Part shown: in pieces, positions 1-7,948 of the stretch
Layout: the number at the start of each line of letters is the position of its first letter
Position numbering within the stretch: the first letter of the stretch is position 1
From: Eubacteriales Family XIII. Incertae Sedis bacterium
GTDB taxonomy: Bacteria > Bacillota > Clostridia > Peptostreptococcales > Anaerovoracaceae
NCBI GenBank assembly: GCA_031269205.1
Contig: JAISZM010000041.1
Location: 1-25,994 of the forward strand
DNA: 25,994 bases
Direction of reading: 5' to 3'
Program-made: the position numbers and the translations under genes
Notes under the pieces: generated by a model
The model's database searches: none
What the model saw: the letters and a program-made list of their open reading frames with translations, nothing else
What the model was told of the DNA's origin: nothing

Positions 1-1
1 A

Positions 2-523
2 CAGGGTCGCCCTGTTGCCTTGGACGAATATGAATGTGAATTTGACTGGAAAAATCGCATTCGTGACGAGTTCATAAAAGACTACGTATGTCCGCAAAAG
101 ATTACCTATAGCTTCGGATTCGGGCTTTATGATGATAAGCTTGCCTGCAAGAGAGTTCTTATGATCGACCGCACCGGCCATATCGGATATTCGAGCAGGG
201 AACGCGATATACTGAACATCATCGTGGCGCAGTTGGGTAATCTGCATCGGAATTTCTATGCCGAAGTCAGTGACGAATACGCGATTGGCGTGGTAGGCTC
301 GAAGGAGCTGTTGACGGCGAGAGAAACCGAGATCGCGGATATGATTTGCAAAGGGCTTTCGCCCGGAAAAATCGCCCAAGTTATTTTTGTGAGCCGTGCG
401 ACTGTATACAAACACATAGCACACATCCATGCCAAATTAGGCGTTTCCAACCGGCAGGAGCTTATTGTTAAATTGCTCCACAGAAAGCAAGAAGCAACTT
501 CAAGCTTACCTGAAGGCGAGTAG
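2..523 (+). CDS. LuxR/NarL-type HTH transcriptional regulator, 5' truncated by the window edge
   Basis: The reading frame is open to the first base, so the N-terminus lies outside the window; a TTG at 20 is only the first internal start-like codon. The last ~65 residues are a GerE/LuxR-type winged HTH: LLTARETEIADMICKGLS, then KIAQVIFVSRATVYKHIAHI and HAKLGVSNRQEL. The part before it (RTGHIGYSSRERDILNIIV) resembles the end of a GAF-like sensory domain seen in such regulators, but no ligand can be named. The gene ends in TAG and is convergent with the minus-strand SDR gene. By position it is the natural candidate regulator of the island; the 7-2-7 heptamer sites in four promoters of this window fit a protein of this DNA-binding class. 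That link is inference. Confidence 0.85.
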   Translation, partial: QGRPVALDEYECEFDWKNRIRDEFIKDYVCPQKITYSFGFGLYDDKLACKRVLMIDRTGHIGYSSRERDILNIIVAQLGNLHRNFYAEVSDEYAIGVVGSKELLTARETEIADMICKGLSPGKIAQVIFVSRATVYKHIAHIHAKLGVSNRQELIVKLLHRKQEATSSLPEGE

Positions 524-525
524 CT

Positions 526-568
526 CGTTCAGCATTGATGTTTTATAGGCGATTGAAACATCAGAACG
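526..568. terminator. Possible bidirectional hairpin between convergent genes
   Basis: TGATGTTT (536-543) pairs with AAACATCA (556-563), and CGTTC (526-530) with GAACG (564-568), leaving a 5-nt bulge. It sits just after the regulator stop and just before the SDR stop, where a shared terminator is expected. There is no U-run on either strand, so termination is only a guess. Confidence 0.35.
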
Positions 569-572
569 AACA

Positions 573-1352
573 TCAGTTGAATTGCAATCCACCGTCAATA
601 ACGAGATGTTGCCCGGTCATATAGGACGAAGCGTCGGAAGCAAGAAAGAGGACGCCCATCGCTATTTCCTCGGGCTTACCGACGCGTCCGATCGGATAGG
701 TCTCCGCGTAGAATTTTGCAGCCGCTTCGCCGGCCGCAAATTCGTGGGTCATTTCCGTATCGATCAAACCCGGATGGATCGTATTCACGCGGATGCCCAA
801 CCTCCCCAGTTCCTTTCCGAAGAAATGTGTCAACGACCGGATAGCGCCTTTCGTAGCCGTATAAGCGCCGGCGCCTACCACTTTGTGTGAAGCCGAGGAA
901 CCGAGCATGATGATCGAACCCACCCCGCCTTTTGCGCATTCCGTATGTCCGTATTTAATCATGAACCATATACCGTCGAGATTGATATTGTTGACTTTGC
1001 GCCAATTCTCCGTGTCAAAGACGACATTGAAATCGCCCGGAACCAGCTTGCCGGGGATTCCTGCGGTCAGCACCATGATATCCAAACGACCGAACTTTTC
1101 AATACAGGCTTCAACGGCGGCTTTGCAGTTGCTTTCCTCGGAAACGTCGCATTGCTTGTACCCGATGTTTTTATCGGACGTCCCAATCGCAGACGCGACT
1201 TTCTCGAGATTTTCTTTGTTCCAATCCACGAGAAACACTTTTGCGCCCGCTTCCGACAACGCCATCGCCGCCGCGCCGCCGATTCCGTGAAGGCTCGTAC
1301 CCGTGATCAACGCGACACGACCGGTTAGATCGAATTTATCAAAAAATTTCAT
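573..1352 (-). CDS. Short-chain dehydrogenase/reductase (classical SDR), copy 1
   Basis: A 259-residue classical SDR. The Rossmann glycine motif TGTSLHGIG is at residues 17-25, the NAG-like motif appears as LTAGIPG, and the catalytic site has Ser in SSAS and YTATK (Tyr about 164, Lys about 168). The C-terminus YMTGQHLVIDGG is typical of FabG-like oxidoreductases. The start at 1352 (MKFFDKFDLTGR) has GGAG 7-8 nt upstream; an upstream in-frame ATG at 1379 lacks a good site. It probably oxidises or reduces a hydroxyl/keto group with NAD(P); the substrate is unknown. It is the last gene of the minus-strand series and follows a terminator-like hairpin, so it may be transcribed less than, or separately from, the genes upstream. 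Confidence 0.9.
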   Translation of the reverse strand: MKFFDKFDLTGRVALITGTSLHGIGGAAAMALSEAGAKVFLVDWNKENLEKVASAIGTSDKNIGYKQCDVSEESNCKAAVEACIEKFGRLDIMVLTAGIPGKLVPGDFNVVFDTENWRKVNNINLDGIWFMIKYGHTECAKGGVGSIIMLGSSASHKVVGAGAYTATKGAIRSLTHFFGKELGRLGIRVNTIHPGLIDTEMTHEFAAGEAAAKFYAETYPIGRVGKPEEIAMGVLFLASDASSYMTGQHLVIDGGLQFN

Positions 1353-1414
1353 TGTATATTCTCCACAAATGTATCGCATTCACTTTCGTACCTGTTTCAA
1401 TCATGTTCCTCGGA

Positions 1415-1463
1415 TAATAAAACAATCCCATGCCGCCTCTGTTCATGATTACAGAGGCGGCAT
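1415..1463 (-). terminator. Rho-independent-type terminator after MFS gene 1
   Basis: The arms at 1430-1441 and 1452-1463 form a perfect 12-bp GC-rich stem (ATGCCGCCTCTG with its complement) with a 10-nt loop. On the minus strand the stem is followed by GGGATTGTTTTATT, a delayed U-rich tail. It lies between the MFS stop (1487) and the next minus-strand start (1352), so it probably ends or attenuates transcription coming from the transporter. Confidence 0.6.
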
Positions 1464-1486
1464 ATAAATACCGGCCGTCGTTTTTT

Positions 1487-2914
1487 TTAGGTACCTGACG
1501 ACTCGGCTTTCTTCAGGTCATCGCCTTCCAACTTTTTAAGCGGCAACGCGAATATGAAATCCATCACAGAGATCGTAGACGTAACAATCAATAAGGTCTT
1601 AAATCCGGCGTCCGGGCCCAGGGTAGCGACGATGGCTGTAAAGATACAGATACCGACGGTTGAGCCGAGCGTCCCTCCCAGCTGTATGATAGAATTGCCC
1701 AAGGGCCTTATCTCCTCCCGAAGCTGGATCTGCGGCGCGACGGCGGGCGTGACGCCGCCGACGACCGAATAGATGCCGCCGACGCCCATGATGATGTAGA
1801 CGACCCATATAGGCGAATCCGGCAGCAGGAAAAAGAACAGCGACAGCTGTACCGCAAGTCGGAGCAATCCGCCGAAATACATGACGGTTTCGCGGGCGGT
1901 GCCTGTGGACGCTATATATTTACCGAATACAGGCCCGAGAATGATCCCCGCGACCGCATACATGGCGGAAGCGACCCCCGCTTCGGTGGGCGTTTTGCCC
2001 ATGACATACAACATATATGTGGGCAGGAATACGCTCGGTCCCATTGCGGAGAACGTGAAGCAGGTATTGATCGCGAACAACATCAGGGTATTCCTGTCCT
2101 TGAGAACCGGTATTGGGATGAAGGCCTCCGTTCCCTTGCGCCGTATAACTGTGATCAGCGAAATCAGGGACACGACGACGATTCCTATCAGGATAAGATT
2201 GGGTACGCTGCCCCACGGCATATAGTTAATCATGGACAGCATGCAGACGAGTCCCGCCAGAAAGGTCATGACGGAAACGGCGCCCGCGTAGTCGAAGCTG
2301 CCTTTGATCACCGCAAGGGACGCGCCATCTTCCTTGGTGACCCGGGCCCCTGTCGCCGAAAGGATCGTAACAAGTACATACAATGCCCCTATGATGACGT
2401 ACATAAAGCGCCAGCCTATCGTATCCACGACGATGCCCGTGAACAAGGGTCCCGCAAGCAATCCAACACCCTGCATCAACGCTACAAAGCCAAGGAGGGT
2501 TCCCGCCTTTTTTCTATCGTACATATCCCGGATCAGCATATAGCCGATGCAAAAAATCGCGCCGGATGCAAATCCATAGAACAGGTTCGGAATGATGACA
2601 CCCCACATGCTCGTAGCCAACACCCGCAGGAATACGATGACTACGGCGCTTGCCAGGGAAGCAAGGAGAAGCGGATATTTGAGGTGCGGTTTCTTGGCGC
2701 ACAGATACCCGAACAGAGGCATAATGGCGATACCGAGGATGGACGAAATCGACATAGACATCGGCCAGATATCAGCTCCGCCGATTTCCTCGGCGGCTAC
2801 CGGCAGGATGACCGATCCCCCTGTGGAGTCGATAATCATGGTGATCATACCCAAGTAGACCGTCCAAACAGTACGCATCTTCCTGCCCGGTGAATTAGCT
2901 TGATACGGATTCAT
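1487..2914 (-). CDS. MFS transporter, DHA2/EmrB-like, copy 1
   Basis: A 475-residue integral membrane protein with about 12-14 hydrophobic helices across its whole length and no signal peptide. GPLFTGIVVDTIGWRFMYVI matches motif C (GP..GG....GWRW) of the drug:H+ antiporter branch, and the late RPLGNSIIQLGGTLGSTVGI segment is common in EmrB-type members. The start at 2914 (MNPYQANSPGRK) follows AGGAG at normal spacing; the longer frame from 2962 has no such site. Lying between a VOC-fold protein and an SDR in a catabolic gene series, it more likely moves the pathway substrate or product than a drug, but the direction of transport cannot be read from sequence. Confidence 0.88.
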   Translation of the reverse strand: MNPYQANSPGRKMRTVWTVYLGMITMIIDSTGGSVILPVAAEEIGGADIWPMSMSISSILGIAIMPLFGYLCAKKPHLKYPLLLASLASAVVIVFLRVLATSMWGVIIPNLFYGFASGAIFCIGYMLIRDMYDRKKAGTLLGFVALMQGVGLLAGPLFTGIVVDTIGWRFMYVIIGALYVLVTILSATGARVTKEDGASLAVIKGSFDYAGAVSVMTFLAGLVCMLSMINYMPWGSVPNLILIGIVVVSLISLITVIRRKGTEAFIPIPVLKDRNTLMLFAINTCFTFSAMGPSVFLPTYMLYVMGKTPTEAGVASAMYAVAGIILGPVFGKYIASTGTARETVMYFGGLLRLAVQLSLFFFLLPDSPIWVVYIIMGVGGIYSVVGGVTPAVAPQIQLREEIRPLGNSIIQLGGTLGSTVGICIFTAIVATLGPDAGFKTLLIVTSTISVMDFIFALPLKKLEGDDLKKAESSGT

Positions 2915-2977
2915 TTTTCTCTCCTTTCTGCTTATGCAATCGGCCGCGCAACGCATATTCAATGCGTATGCGGCATA

Positions 2978-3526
2978 TTATTGGCCCATTTGGCTCATAT
3001 CGACGTCTGCCATCGAGCGGAAGAGATTGCTCTCGCCGTCCCAATCCACAGCCCATCCCTTCACGATCTGGCTCATGAAGTCCATTTGGGGATTCAATTC
3101 GATGTAGTATCCCGCCGTTTCCCGCGCGTCGACGTAGGCGAACGGAAATTCGGCCATGTCGTAGTTGTACATCTGAACGGGAACGCCGTACTCCGCGAAT
3201 TCCTTCACCGCAGCCTCCACGTCGCTGACGCCGAAGCATATATGATGGAAACCGTAGCGACCGTTCTCCGTCAGATAAGACTCGTTATCGGAATTCTGTT
3301 GGATGATCTCGACGGATATGTCCTTCCACCAACCCGTGTAGATCGTCATATTTGTCGTCACCTTTTCGCCGTGGAAGTAGGTGTAGGAGTCGTTGTTCTC
3401 CAGTGCGATGTAGGGTCCCGATCCGTAGAGCTCGTGGTGCGCCTGCGCGAAAGCCTTCGCGTTCGGCACATAGAAACCCAGATGATAAAGCGGCGTATGC
3501 TTCGATACGATTTTTGAAACGTCCAT
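2978..3526 (-). CDS. VOC-superfamily (glyoxalase/methylmalonyl-CoA epimerase-like) protein
   Basis: A 182-residue protein with paired beta-alpha-beta-beta-beta modules. Candidate metal ligands sit where the family expects them: His15 (YHLGFYV), Glu73 (VEIIQQ), His95 (FHHICFGV) and Glu143 (GYYIELNP). The motif FHHICFGVSDVEAAVKEF recalls methylmalonyl-CoA epimerase, but VOC proteins also include dioxygenases, lyases and isomerases, so only the fold is called. All four ligands are present, so it is probably active. AGGAG lies about 9 nt before the ATG. The gene is between PanB-like 1 and the MFS gene on the same strand, which suggests an isomerase or lyase step in the same pathway. Confidence 0.82.
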   Translation of the reverse strand: MDVSKIVSKHTPLYHLGFYVPNAKAFAQAHHELYGSGPYIALENNDSYTYFHGEKVTTNMTIYTGWWKDISVEIIQQNSDNESYLTENGRYGFHHICFGVSDVEAAVKEFAEYGVPVQMYNYDMAEFPFAYVDARETAGYYIELNPQMDFMSQIVKGWAVDWDGESNLFRSMADVDMSQMGQ

Positions 3527-3584
3527 TCGCGTACTCCTTTCATGAACAGAGAGAAATATAAAGTAAATAATTGCAGCTGCCGGA

Positions 3585-3633
3585 TTGGACGGAATGGGTA
3601 GTCAGAGTCATGAAGCAGTCCATCCCGTCCCAA
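3585..3633. other. Imperfect hairpin between PanB-like 1 and the VOC gene
   Basis: TTGGACGGAATGG (3585-3597) pairs imperfectly with CCATCCCGTCCCAA (3620-3633), with one bulge and one mismatch. It lies in the 136-bp gap between two minus-strand genes and has no U-run, so it may be an mRNA processing or stability element rather than a terminator. Confidence 0.3.
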
Positions 3634-3662
3634 ACCGCATCGAGCCGTCCGGATGTTTCGCG

Positions 3663-4538
3663 TTATTTCATATCCGGATACTTCTGCTCAATAGTGTTCA
3701 CAAACTTGTCGAACTCGCTTTCATCCATACCCCAACCGTGTTTCTCCTCGGGATAGGTTTTGGTCTTGATGTCGGTGTCAAACTCCTTGAAAGCCTCGAT
3801 CGAGTCCTCAAAATAGGATCGATAGTACTTTGCGTGTTTTGGCATCGTGGAAGTGGGCTGGAATCCGAGCAGATCGTAAATAACAAGCTCGGAACCGTCC
3901 GCAGCGCCGCCTGCAGCCACGGAAATCACGGGGACGCGCAATTTTTTCGCGATATAGTCCGTCACTTCGCGGGATGTCAGTTCGATCGTCATGGCCGCCA
4001 TACCACATTCCTGATACTCATAGGCCATGCGGAAGACCGTCATGGCGTCCTCGGCGGTCTTACCTACGCGCGAATAGTTGCCGAACCATCCGACCTGCCA
4101 TCCCGACAGGCATCCGACGTGCCCGATCACCGGTATCCAGTTGTCCGCCATATACTGCAGCGTATCGTTCGTGACCGCCATGGGCATAACGCTGTCCGCG
4201 CCGTCCGTCAAGAGCTCGCCCGCAAACTCGACCGCGGTGTATTTGTCCGGATGCTTCGTAGTCTGCATGACGGCGTTAAGGCAGATGTTCGGCGCCATCT
4301 GCCGAATCAATCTCGTATGCCACTTGACGCTCTCGTCACGGCCCGCGCAGCTTTCACCCGGCCCGAGATAACGGACGAGATCGACGCCAGCCCTCTCGCA
4401 GGCGGCCACCCAAAGCGGGTCACAGCTCGCGGTGCCTACCATCGAAATCATCTTGCCCTCGTCCTTCATTTTTTGGAGATGATAGATCGTTTTCCTCCCT
4501 GTTGACATTGGCATTGCTTGCGGTTCTTTTCCTGCCAT
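3663..4538 (-). CDS. Divergent PanB-like (ketopantoate hydroxymethyltransferase family) protein, copy 1
   Basis: A 291-residue TIM-barrel protein of the PanB branch of the PEP mutase/isocitrate lyase superfamily. IPVIGHVGC matches PanB GHLGL; TIELTSREV holds the Glu matching E. coli Glu181; VPVISVAAGGAADGSE matches IPVIGIGAG..DG. Aligned by eye, the canonical magnesium ligands are missing: the VGDSLG region reads VRYLGPG, ADLPF reads NAVMQ, and KIEGG reads MPMAV. A normal ketopantoate reaction is therefore unlikely. The start at 4538 (MAGKEPQAM) has AGGAG 7 nt upstream. It resembles copy 2 most closely (shared NICLNAVMQT and GHVGCLSGWQ). It sits among SDR, MDR and VOC genes, so it probably makes or breaks a C-C bond in a catabolic route. 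Confidence 0.82.
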   Translation of the reverse strand: MAGKEPQAMPMSTGRKTIYHLQKMKDEGKMISMVGTASCDPLWVAACERAGVDLVRYLGPGESCAGRDESVKWHTRLIRQMAPNICLNAVMQTTKHPDKYTAVEFAGELLTDGADSVMPMAVTNDTLQYMADNWIPVIGHVGCLSGWQVGWFGNYSRVGKTAEDAMTVFRMAYEYQECGMAAMTIELTSREVTDYIAKKLRVPVISVAAGGAADGSELVIYDLLGFQPTSTMPKHAKYYRSYFEDSIEAFKEFDTDIKTKTYPEEKHGWGMDESEFDKFVNTIEQKYPDMK

Positions 4539-4660
4539 TTTTTTCTCCTTTCTCAATTGTTGTACGTCTGTTTTTTCTCTTGTTGTAACGGATTTTTGCG
4601 ATAACGATTACGTGTCTTTCACTTCATCTTCACGGAGAGAAGGCCGTCGCCGGTGATTTG

Positions 4661-5533
4661 TTATCCCACGCCGCCTCCGAAATGATTTGTTACGCCGTTC
4701 AACTCCTCCATCGTCCACTTCGCGCTGAGACCGTAGTCGAGCGAAATGATTTCCCCGGTCATGTAACTGAACAAATTGCTGCCTATTGCGACCATCGGAT
4801 ATCCCATTTCGGCAGCCGATGCCCAGTGGCCGTCCCAGCTTTCATGGAACAATTTTTCCAGGATCCTGCGACCCTCCTCGGCGTCGTCCGTGCCGCTCGT
4901 GAACCGGTTGAACTCATCCGTCAGTCCGGTGATCGTAGTACCGGGATTGATGCAGTTCAAGCGAATTTTTCGTCCTATGTACAGGGGGTCATGCGCCCGG
5001 TACACGGTATAAAAATCCATACAGCGCTTTGAGAAACAATAGGCGTCCGTCAGTTTGTCCGGATTCGCCTCATACCAGGCCACGATGCCGTCATAATCCC
5101 CGATATCTATAACTTCCCTGCAGATCTTAAAATCCTTTTGCCAGTTGAAGCCGCCGTTTGAGGAAATAAGCGTGACGGAGCCTCTGTCCGGGATCCTGCC
5201 CAACAGGGCTTCCGCCATGTACATCACGCTGAGAAAATTGACCTTCTGAACAAGCAGGTGGTTGTCGCTCGTCTGCGCCATCCCCTGGCAGAGGAACAGC
5301 GCGTCGATATGCTGCGGCAGCTCGGCAATCAGCGCATCTATATTGCGCTTGTCGCCAAGGTCTGTGTTATATCTTTTCTCGACGGGTACTTGTATCTTTT
5401 TTTTGTTGGCGATGGCATATACCTTCGCTCCGAGTTCCGTCAGCAATGCCGCGGCGGCTTCGCCCATACCGGAACTGGCGCCCGATACGACGACCGTCTT
5501 GCCGTCGAAGCCGAACAGATCTTTGCTATTCAT
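4661..5533 (-). CDS. Short-chain dehydrogenase/reductase, 3-alpha-hydroxysteroid dehydrogenase/carbonyl reductase-like, copy 2
   Basis: A 290-residue SDR. The cofactor motif is SGASSGMG near residues 17-24, the catalytic region is LISSNGG, and AYCFSKR supplies the YxxxK pair. A long stretch between the serine strand and the tyrosine (FNWQKDFKICREVIDIGDYD onward) is laid out like bacterial 3-alpha-hydroxysteroid dehydrogenase/carbonyl reductase. That sets it apart from the FabG-like copy at 573-1352. The ATG at 5533 is preceded by a purine-rich GGAGAGGGATGG. The gap to the upstream dehydrogenase is only 23 bp, so the two are probably co-transcribed. The natural substrate is unknown. Confidence 0.88.
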   Translation of the reverse strand: MNSKDLFGFDGKTVVVSGASSGMGEAAAALLTELGAKVYAIANKKKIQVPVEKRYNTDLGDKRNIDALIAELPQHIDALFLCQGMAQTSDNHLLVQKVNFLSVMYMAEALLGRIPDRGSVTLISSNGGFNWQKDFKICREVIDIGDYDGIVAWYEANPDKLTDAYCFSKRCMDFYTVYRAHDPLYIGRKIRLNCINPGTTITGLTDEFNRFTSGTDDAEEGRRILEKLFHESWDGHWASAAEMGYPMVAIGSNLFSYMTGEIISLDYGLSAKWTMEELNGVTNHFGGGVG

Positions 5534-5556
5534 AGTCCATCCCTCTCCCTTGTGAC

Positions 5557-6585
5557 TCAGGCGTGGCGTATGACGACCTTTTGCGCTTCTGTGGCTGTGC
5601 CGGCCATCTCTATGGCGTCGCAGATTCGCTCAAGCGGGTACTCGTGCGATACGAGGGATGCGAGTTGGTACTTCCCCGATTTCATCATCGCGAAGATATC
5701 TTTGGCAGCGTCAAAAATATCCAATACCCCGCAGCCCTTGATCATCCAACTGTTGTAGCAGAGTGATACAAAATCCATCGTCACGGGTTCGTGATGTACG
5801 CCCACGATACCGATGGTAGCGCCGCGTTTGGCCAGGGAGGCTATGCTATCGACGACAGGCTGTACGCCTGCACAATCCATGAGTATATCTGCGTTACAGA
5901 AACCGGCGCCGAATCCTTCTCCTGCACCGAACTCCGCAATGACTTTGTCCTTCCATCCGTCTTCGGATGTATTGACGGTGAGGATGCCAAAGCTTCTTGC
6001 TCTTTCGAGCCTGGTCTCCGCGATATCTGCGATCATGACCTTATCGCAACCGTACCACCGGAGCATGATCGCGGCGCTCATGCCGATGATGCCTGCGCCG
6101 AATACGATCGCCGTCCTTCCGGGGCCGGGATCCGTAAACGCCGCGCCGCGCGTCCCGATCACGAAGGGTTCAAAGAGTACCGCCTCTTTAAGAGGGAGGT
6201 CGTCCGGTATCCTGACGTAGCTGTAGCCTTCTTCACAATCCAAAATTTTGAGATATTCGGAAAATCCGCCCACAGATGCCATGCGCGCAAAGCTGCGGTG
6301 CGCAAATCCCATATTCGGGAAAACGTGATCGCCCACCTTCAAGCAGGTGACGTTCTTCCCCACCTCGACGACCTCACTGATCATCTCATGTCCAAACTCG
6401 TCACCCGGATAAATCATATGCGCCTCACCGCCCGATTGGTAGGAGCCAATATCGGAACCGCAGACGCCGGCCATCAGATTTTTGATGATGACGTCGTTAT
6501 CCCCGCATACAGGATATTCCTTTTCTTCTACTTTCACATCTCCCGCCGCGTGGTATATAGCCGCTCTGTATGTTTTTTTGCTCAT
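5557..6585 (-). CDS. Zinc-type medium-chain alcohol/polyol dehydrogenase (MDR), copy 1
   Basis: A 342-residue MDR enzyme. Cys42 (VCGSD) and His66-Glu67 (FGHE) provide the catalytic zinc site, FEP supplies the further acidic residue, and VFGAGIIG is the NAD(P)-binding Rossmann motif. The four-Cys structural-zinc lobe of alcohol/sorbitol dehydrogenases is absent: the stretch FPNMGFAHRSFARMASVGGF has no cysteine. It probably oxidises a secondary alcohol or polyol-like intermediate. CGGAGGAGG lies just upstream of the ATG and is a very strong ribosome site. The gene has its own promoter with perfect TATAAT and the shared box, so it may head the transcript that also carries the SDR and PanB-like genes. 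Confidence 0.9.
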   Translation of the reverse strand: MSKKTYRAAIYHAAGDVKVEEKEYPVCGDNDVIIKNLMAGVCGSDIGSYQSGGEAHMIYPGDEFGHEMISEVVEVGKNVTCLKVGDHVFPNMGFAHRSFARMASVGGFSEYLKILDCEEGYSYVRIPDDLPLKEAVLFEPFVIGTRGAAFTDPGPGRTAIVFGAGIIGMSAAIMLRWYGCDKVMIADIAETRLERARSFGILTVNTSEDGWKDKVIAEFGAGEGFGAGFCNADILMDCAGVQPVVDSIASLAKRGATIGIVGVHHEPVTMDFVSLCYNSWMIKGCGVLDIFDAAKDIFAMMKSGKYQLASLVSHEYPLERICDAIEMAGTATEAQKVVIRHA

Positions 6586-6628
6586 GTTACACCTCCTCCG
6601 GAATATAAAAACTTCAACTCACGAAAAA

Positions 6629-6680
6629 ATTATAAGAGAGGAATAAATAGCGATAAATACTCAATTGTAAGTATTTATCG
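6629..6680 (-). promoter_or_regulatory. Promoter with inverted NarL-like operator upstream of MDR dehydrogenase 1
   Basis: On the minus strand a perfect TATAAT lies at 6634-6629. Upstream is a perfect inverted repeat, CGATAAATAC (6651-6660) and GTATTTATCG (6671-6680). Within it TACTCAA-TT-GTAAGTA (6658-6673) forms a 7-2-7 pair of heptamers close to the TACYYMT rule for NarL/NarP. The box starts 32 nt before TATAAT, nearly as in the two PanB-like promoters and fhs (33 nt). The -35 is poor (TTTATC), which suggests activator dependence. Confidence 0.65.
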
Positions 6681-6693
6681 TCGTGCGCGGTAT

Positions 6694-7686
6694 TCATTCC
6701 ATATCTATGACAACCTTGATCGCTTGCTTGCGATCTGCAGCCATTGTCAGCGCTTCCTGAATATCGTCCAGCTTGTAATGATGCGTTATGATTTCCTTCA
6801 TGTACGTCCGTCCGGACGCAAGATTGTCAATGACCTCACGGATGTCCGCATCATCATAAGCGCAGGAGCCGCGGATGATGACCTCGGAGCTCATGACTTG
6901 GACGAGCGGCACGGGTGTCGGATTCATATTGACGCCGACGACCGACAGCTGAGAAAAACGTTTCTGCATCCTGAGAAAATCATCCACGATATTCGGCGCG
7001 CCCGCGCAATCCACGACTATATCTATATCCAGAACGGGGAAACCGACGCGACCGGTCGATTCACCAAAAACCTCTTTGAGAAATTCAAACTCGTCCACCT
7101 CGGAGATATTGCATACGACCGCCCCCATTTTTTCAAGTAGCGCGCGCTTAGTATCGTTGCGAACGATAGCGACCGGATTGATGCCCTGCGCGCACAGCCC
7201 GCTGATGCAGCTGAGTCCTATCGTGCCGACGCCGTACACGACGACATGGTCGCCCGGCTTCGCGTTGGGTACGTTCTTGCCGTGCGTTCCCACGGCGAAG
7301 GGTTCGATCAACGCCGCTTCATCGTAGGACAAACCGTCCGGAAGCAGATAGATGCTCTTACCAAGCTCCGCGTCAGGTACGCGTATATACTCGGAAAAAC
7401 CCCCGAGCATCATGGAACGCCCCGTCGGGCAGGCCTCCATCGGATTGATGAACACGCGGTTGCCGACATCGAGGCTCTTTACCTCACTGCCTACCTCCGT
7501 CAGGTATCCGGCGGTCTCATGCCCGTATTCGGCGTCCTTATCTATTCCGATTCCCGATACGTCGGATCCGCAAATACCGGAACGAACAGTTTTCATGATC
7601 ACATCCCTCGGTCCACATTCCGGTTTATCCATTTCAACAACGCTTGTGATTCCCTTATCGTGCAATACTGCGGCATTCATTTTCAT
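6694..7686 (-). CDS. Zinc-type medium-chain dehydrogenase (MDR), copy 2
   Basis: A 330-residue MDR enzyme. Cys39 (ICGSD) and His56-Glu57 (YGHE) mark the catalytic zinc site; IEPFAVGTHG and VVYGVGTIG give the acidic ligand region and the nucleotide fold. Only one Cys (MEACPTG) remains where the four-Cys structural-zinc lobe would be, so that zinc is probably absent. AGGAG lies about 6 nt before the first ATG, which favours that start over the ATG two codons on. It is the first gene of the minus-strand series and is divergent from PanB-like 2. It is clearly related to copy 1 (5557-6585) but not a recent duplicate. It may act on a second hydroxyl group of the same pathway. Confidence 0.9.
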   Translation of the reverse strand: MKMNAAVLHDKGITSVVEMDKPECGPRDVIMKTVRSGICGSDVSGIGIDKDAEYGHETAGYLTEVGSEVKSLDVGNRVFINPMEACPTGRSMMLGGFSEYIRVPDAELGKSIYLLPDGLSYDEAALIEPFAVGTHGKNVPNAKPGDHVVVYGVGTIGLSCISGLCAQGINPVAIVRNDTKRALLEKMGAVVCNISEVDEFEFLKEVFGESTGRVGFPVLDIDIVVDCAGAPNIVDDFLRMQKRFSQLSVVGVNMNPTPVPLVQVMSSEVIIRGSCAYDDADIREVIDNLASGRTYMKEIITHHYKLDDIQEALTMAADRKQAIKVVIDME

Positions 7687-7784
7687 GACGGTCTCCTTCC
7701 CTTGACAAAAAAGCTGTTTCGATAACTTATTGCTGTTCGCTGCCGAGGTAATAAAAGTAGCATAATGTTTCGTGTTTTCAAATT

Positions 7785-7796
7785 CCTAATGTTAGG
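7785..7796. promoter_or_regulatory. Short palindrome in the divergent intergenic region
   Basis: CCTAA-TG-TTAGG is a perfect 5-bp inverted repeat about 100 bp upstream of dehydrogenase copy 2. It is unlike the shared island box, so it could be a site for a different regulator, or chance. Confidence 0.25.
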
Positions 7797-7817
7797 TATC
7801 TGAGAGGGGGAAGCGAA

Positions 7818-7948
7818 CGCGCCGTGCAGGGGTAATAATTCACAGTTTTAAGTATTTCCTTTGCTGATTTGACGTTTATATAATGAACTTAAATAGAGTG
7901 ATTGCTTGCAGTAACAAGAGCAATCGGAAGTGTGAAAGGAGAATGATT
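7818..7948 (+). promoter_or_regulatory. Promoter and leader of PanB-like 2 (duplicated block, copy A)
   Basis: A perfect -10 TATAAT lies at 7879-7884. The shared box TTTTAAGTATT is at 7846-7856, its start exactly 33 nt upstream. The -35 position (TTCCTT) is poor. A degenerate 7-2-7 arrangement is visible: TTCACAG (7839-7845), TT, TTAAGTA (7848-7854). The whole block to the start codon is nearly colinear with 10345-10474. AAAGGAG precedes the ATG by 7 nt. Confidence 0.65.

Noticed and set aside
7870..7884. TTGACG directly before TTTATATAAT as a -35/-10 pair for PanB-like 2
   Set aside because: TTGACG is only 4 bp from TATAAT, far too close. In copy 3 the same place reads TTACCG, so it is not conserved as a -35.
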